This document shows, one piece after another, positions 7,026 to 7,736 of a stretch of 7,736 nucleotides of DNA (positions within the stretch are counted from its first letter, which is position 1; every line of letters begins with the position of its first letter). The DNA comes from JAABQT01 sp041488375. Lineage in GTDB: Bacteria > Pseudomonadota > Gammaproteobacteria > Burkholderiales > SG8-39. Below the pieces are notes generated by a model, which was not told where the DNA came from, searched no databases, and saw nothing but the letters and a program-made list of their open reading frames with translations. The stretch lies in assembly GCA_041488375.1 (NCBI GenBank), contig JBGPPD010000147.1:1-7736 (forward strand), written 5' to 3'. The position numbers and the translations under genes were made by a program.

Positions 7026-7461
7026 GGCTGCTTCCTTCCGGGCGCTGCTCGAGCGCATGACCCAGGCGATCTGCTGCGGGGACGCCGAGGCGGCGGCGGA
7101 CTGCTTTGCCGAGAACGGCGTCTATCACGACGGGTTCTACGGCGAGTTCAAGGGGAGGGCGGCGATTGCGGACATGGTGCGGCGGCTCTTCCACGGCAAC
7201 GCGAGCGACTTTTCCTGGGCATTGAGCGACGTGGTCGCCGAGGGGGATGTGGGCTACGCGAGCTACGAGTTCTCCTATGTGTCGAAGATGCCGGGCTCGG
7301 AAGGGCGACGTGCCGGGTTTTCGGGGATGTGCAAGGTGCGGCTGAAGGACGGGTTGATCGCGCGCTACGAGGAGATCTTCGAGCGTGCGCAGGTGCTGGC
7401 GAGGCTGGGGTTTGCGGATGAGCGGATTTTGAAGTCGGTACGCAAGTGGGTGGGCGCGTGA
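7024..7461 (+). CDS. NTF2/SnoaL-like small protein
   Basis: This 145-residue protein has the features of the NTF2-like (SnoaL-like) alpha+beta cone fold: an N-terminal helix (FRALLERMTQAICCGDAEAA, residues 5-24), FAENGVYHDGFYGEFKGRAA (28-47), then beta strands with alternating aromatic residues to about residue 120. The fold covers small enzymes such as polyketide cyclases and isomerases as well as binding proteins, so the activity cannot be named. YHD (34-36) lies where many family members place pocket residues. The ATG at 7024 overlaps the divergent VWA start codon by two bases and lacks a Shine-Dalgarno; the next Met (7057) would remove part of the first helix. The stop overlaps the GTG of the next gene by 4 nt, indicating an operon with a PEP-mutase-family enzyme. 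Codons such as TTT, GGG, TTG, CGT and GTA are more frequent in the second half than in genes to the left. Confidence 0.8.
   Translation: MAASFRALLERMTQAICCGDAEAAADCFAENGVYHDGFYGEFKGRAAIADMVRRLFHGNASDFSWALSDVVAEGDVGYASYEFSYVSKMPGSEGRRAGFSGMCKVRLKDGLIARYEEIFERAQVLARLGFADERILKSVRKWVGA
7032..7039 (-). promoter_or_regulatory. Shine-Dalgarno of the VWA gene
   Basis: On the minus strand this reads GGAAGGAA and ends 6 nt before the ATG at 7025. It is the clearest ribosome-binding site in the window and decides the VWA start in favour of 7025 rather than 7058. It lies inside the first codons of the divergent NTF2-like gene. Confidence 0.65.
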
Positions 7462-7736
7462 CCAGCATTGCGGACAAGCGGCGCGCGTTTCGGCGGTTGC
7501 ACGAAGCGGGGTGCTTCGTCATCCCGAACCCCTGGGACATCGGCAGCGCGCGCTACCTGCAGAGCCTGGGGTTCAAGGCCTTGGCGTCCACGAGCTCCGG
7601 GTTTGCCTGGTCGGTTGGGCGGAGCGACGGCGCTTTGTCGCGCGACGCGGTGCTTGCGCACCTGCGGGAGCTGGTCTCGGCGACTGACCTGCCGGTGAAT
7701 GCCGATTTCGAGAATGGCTACGCTTCTGATGCCGCC
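7458..7736 (+). CDS. PEP mutase/isocitrate lyase-family enzyme, 3' end missing
   Basis: Ninety-three residues are visible before the window ends in frame. They match the start of the isocitrate lyase/phosphoenolpyruvate mutase superfamily (PF13714-type), whose TIM-barrel enzymes make or break C-C or C-P bonds in alpha-keto acids and 2-methylisocitrate-like compounds using Mg2+. Characteristic pieces are the first helix and strand leading to IPNPWDIGSAR (residues 22-32), ASTSSGFAWSVGRSDG (43-58) with the Ser/Gly substrate-binding turn, and PVNADFENGYA (79-89) carrying the Asp (D83) that sits at the metal site in relatives. The catalytic-loop Cys region is beyond the window, so lyase, mutase or hydrolase activity cannot be decided. 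The GTG start is inferred from the GTGA overlap with the preceding stop and from the family's usual N-terminus. Confidence 0.85.
   Translation, partial: MTSIADKRRAFRRLHEAGCFVIPNPWDIGSARYLQSLGFKALASTSSGFAWSVGRSDGALSRDAVLAHLRELVSATDLPVNADFENGYASDAA

Noticed and set aside
7026..7058. Upstream ATG (7058) as the VWA start, adding 11 residues
   Set aside because: The ATG at 7025 has a strong Shine-Dalgarno at proper spacing and fits the family's N-terminus, while the extra residues are coded by the Shine-Dalgarno region itself.
5824..7194. Minus-strand open frame of 456 codons overlapping the VWA gene in another frame
   Set aside because: It has no domain motifs and a Pro/Arg/Gly-rich composition; the VWA frame carries all conserved motifs.

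Overview
The window looks like a chromosomal stretch from a high-GC proteobacterium, most likely a betaproteobacterium of the Burkholderiales/Rhodocyclales kind. This is inferred from very strong G/C choice at third codon positions, a GspE/PilB-type ATPase beside a multi-PAS GGDEF-EAL protein, and the typical proteobacterial CoxE-like VWA and PEP-mutase-family proteins. It is almost entirely coding. Seven genes are supported, and the only non-coding bases between them are 9 nt (1204-1212) and 1 nt (5828). I saw no tRNA, rRNA, CRISPR array, insertion sequence, phage gene or clear terminator.

Layout: (A) 1-5009, plus strand. The 3' part of a secretion/pilus ATPase (cut by the window edge) is followed after 9 nt by a 980-residue membrane-anchored PAS x4-GGDEF-EAL protein. 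That gene's stop overlaps by 4 nt the GTG start of a TylF/MycF-like O-methyltransferase with an unrecognised C-terminal extension. (B) 7025-5006, minus strand. A CoxE-like VWA protein is followed after 1 nt by a MycE-like O-methyltransferase. Units A and B converge, and the two methyltransferase genes end inside the same CTAG palindrome. (C) 7024 to the window end, plus strand. A small NTF2/SnoaL-like protein is followed, with a 4-nt overlap, by a PEP-mutase/isocitrate-lyase-family enzyme cut by the window edge. Units B and C diverge from one shared CATG in which both start codons overlap.

How the genes may work together: the ATPase and the cyclic-di-GMP enzyme suggest second-messenger control of a pilus-like or secretion machine. 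The two tail-to-tail methyltransferases belong to the two different metal-dependent families that methylate neighbouring sugar hydroxyls in macrolides (MycE and MycF in mycinamicin), so a joint role in methylating a surface or secreted glycan is possible but unproven. The VWA protein belongs to a family usually paired with a MoxR-type AAA+ ATPase, and no such partner is visible here. Unit C looks like a small metabolic pair of unknown substrate. There is no convincing case for a wholly new defence or mobile system. The most unusual points are the methyltransferase pairing and the extreme start/stop overlaps.
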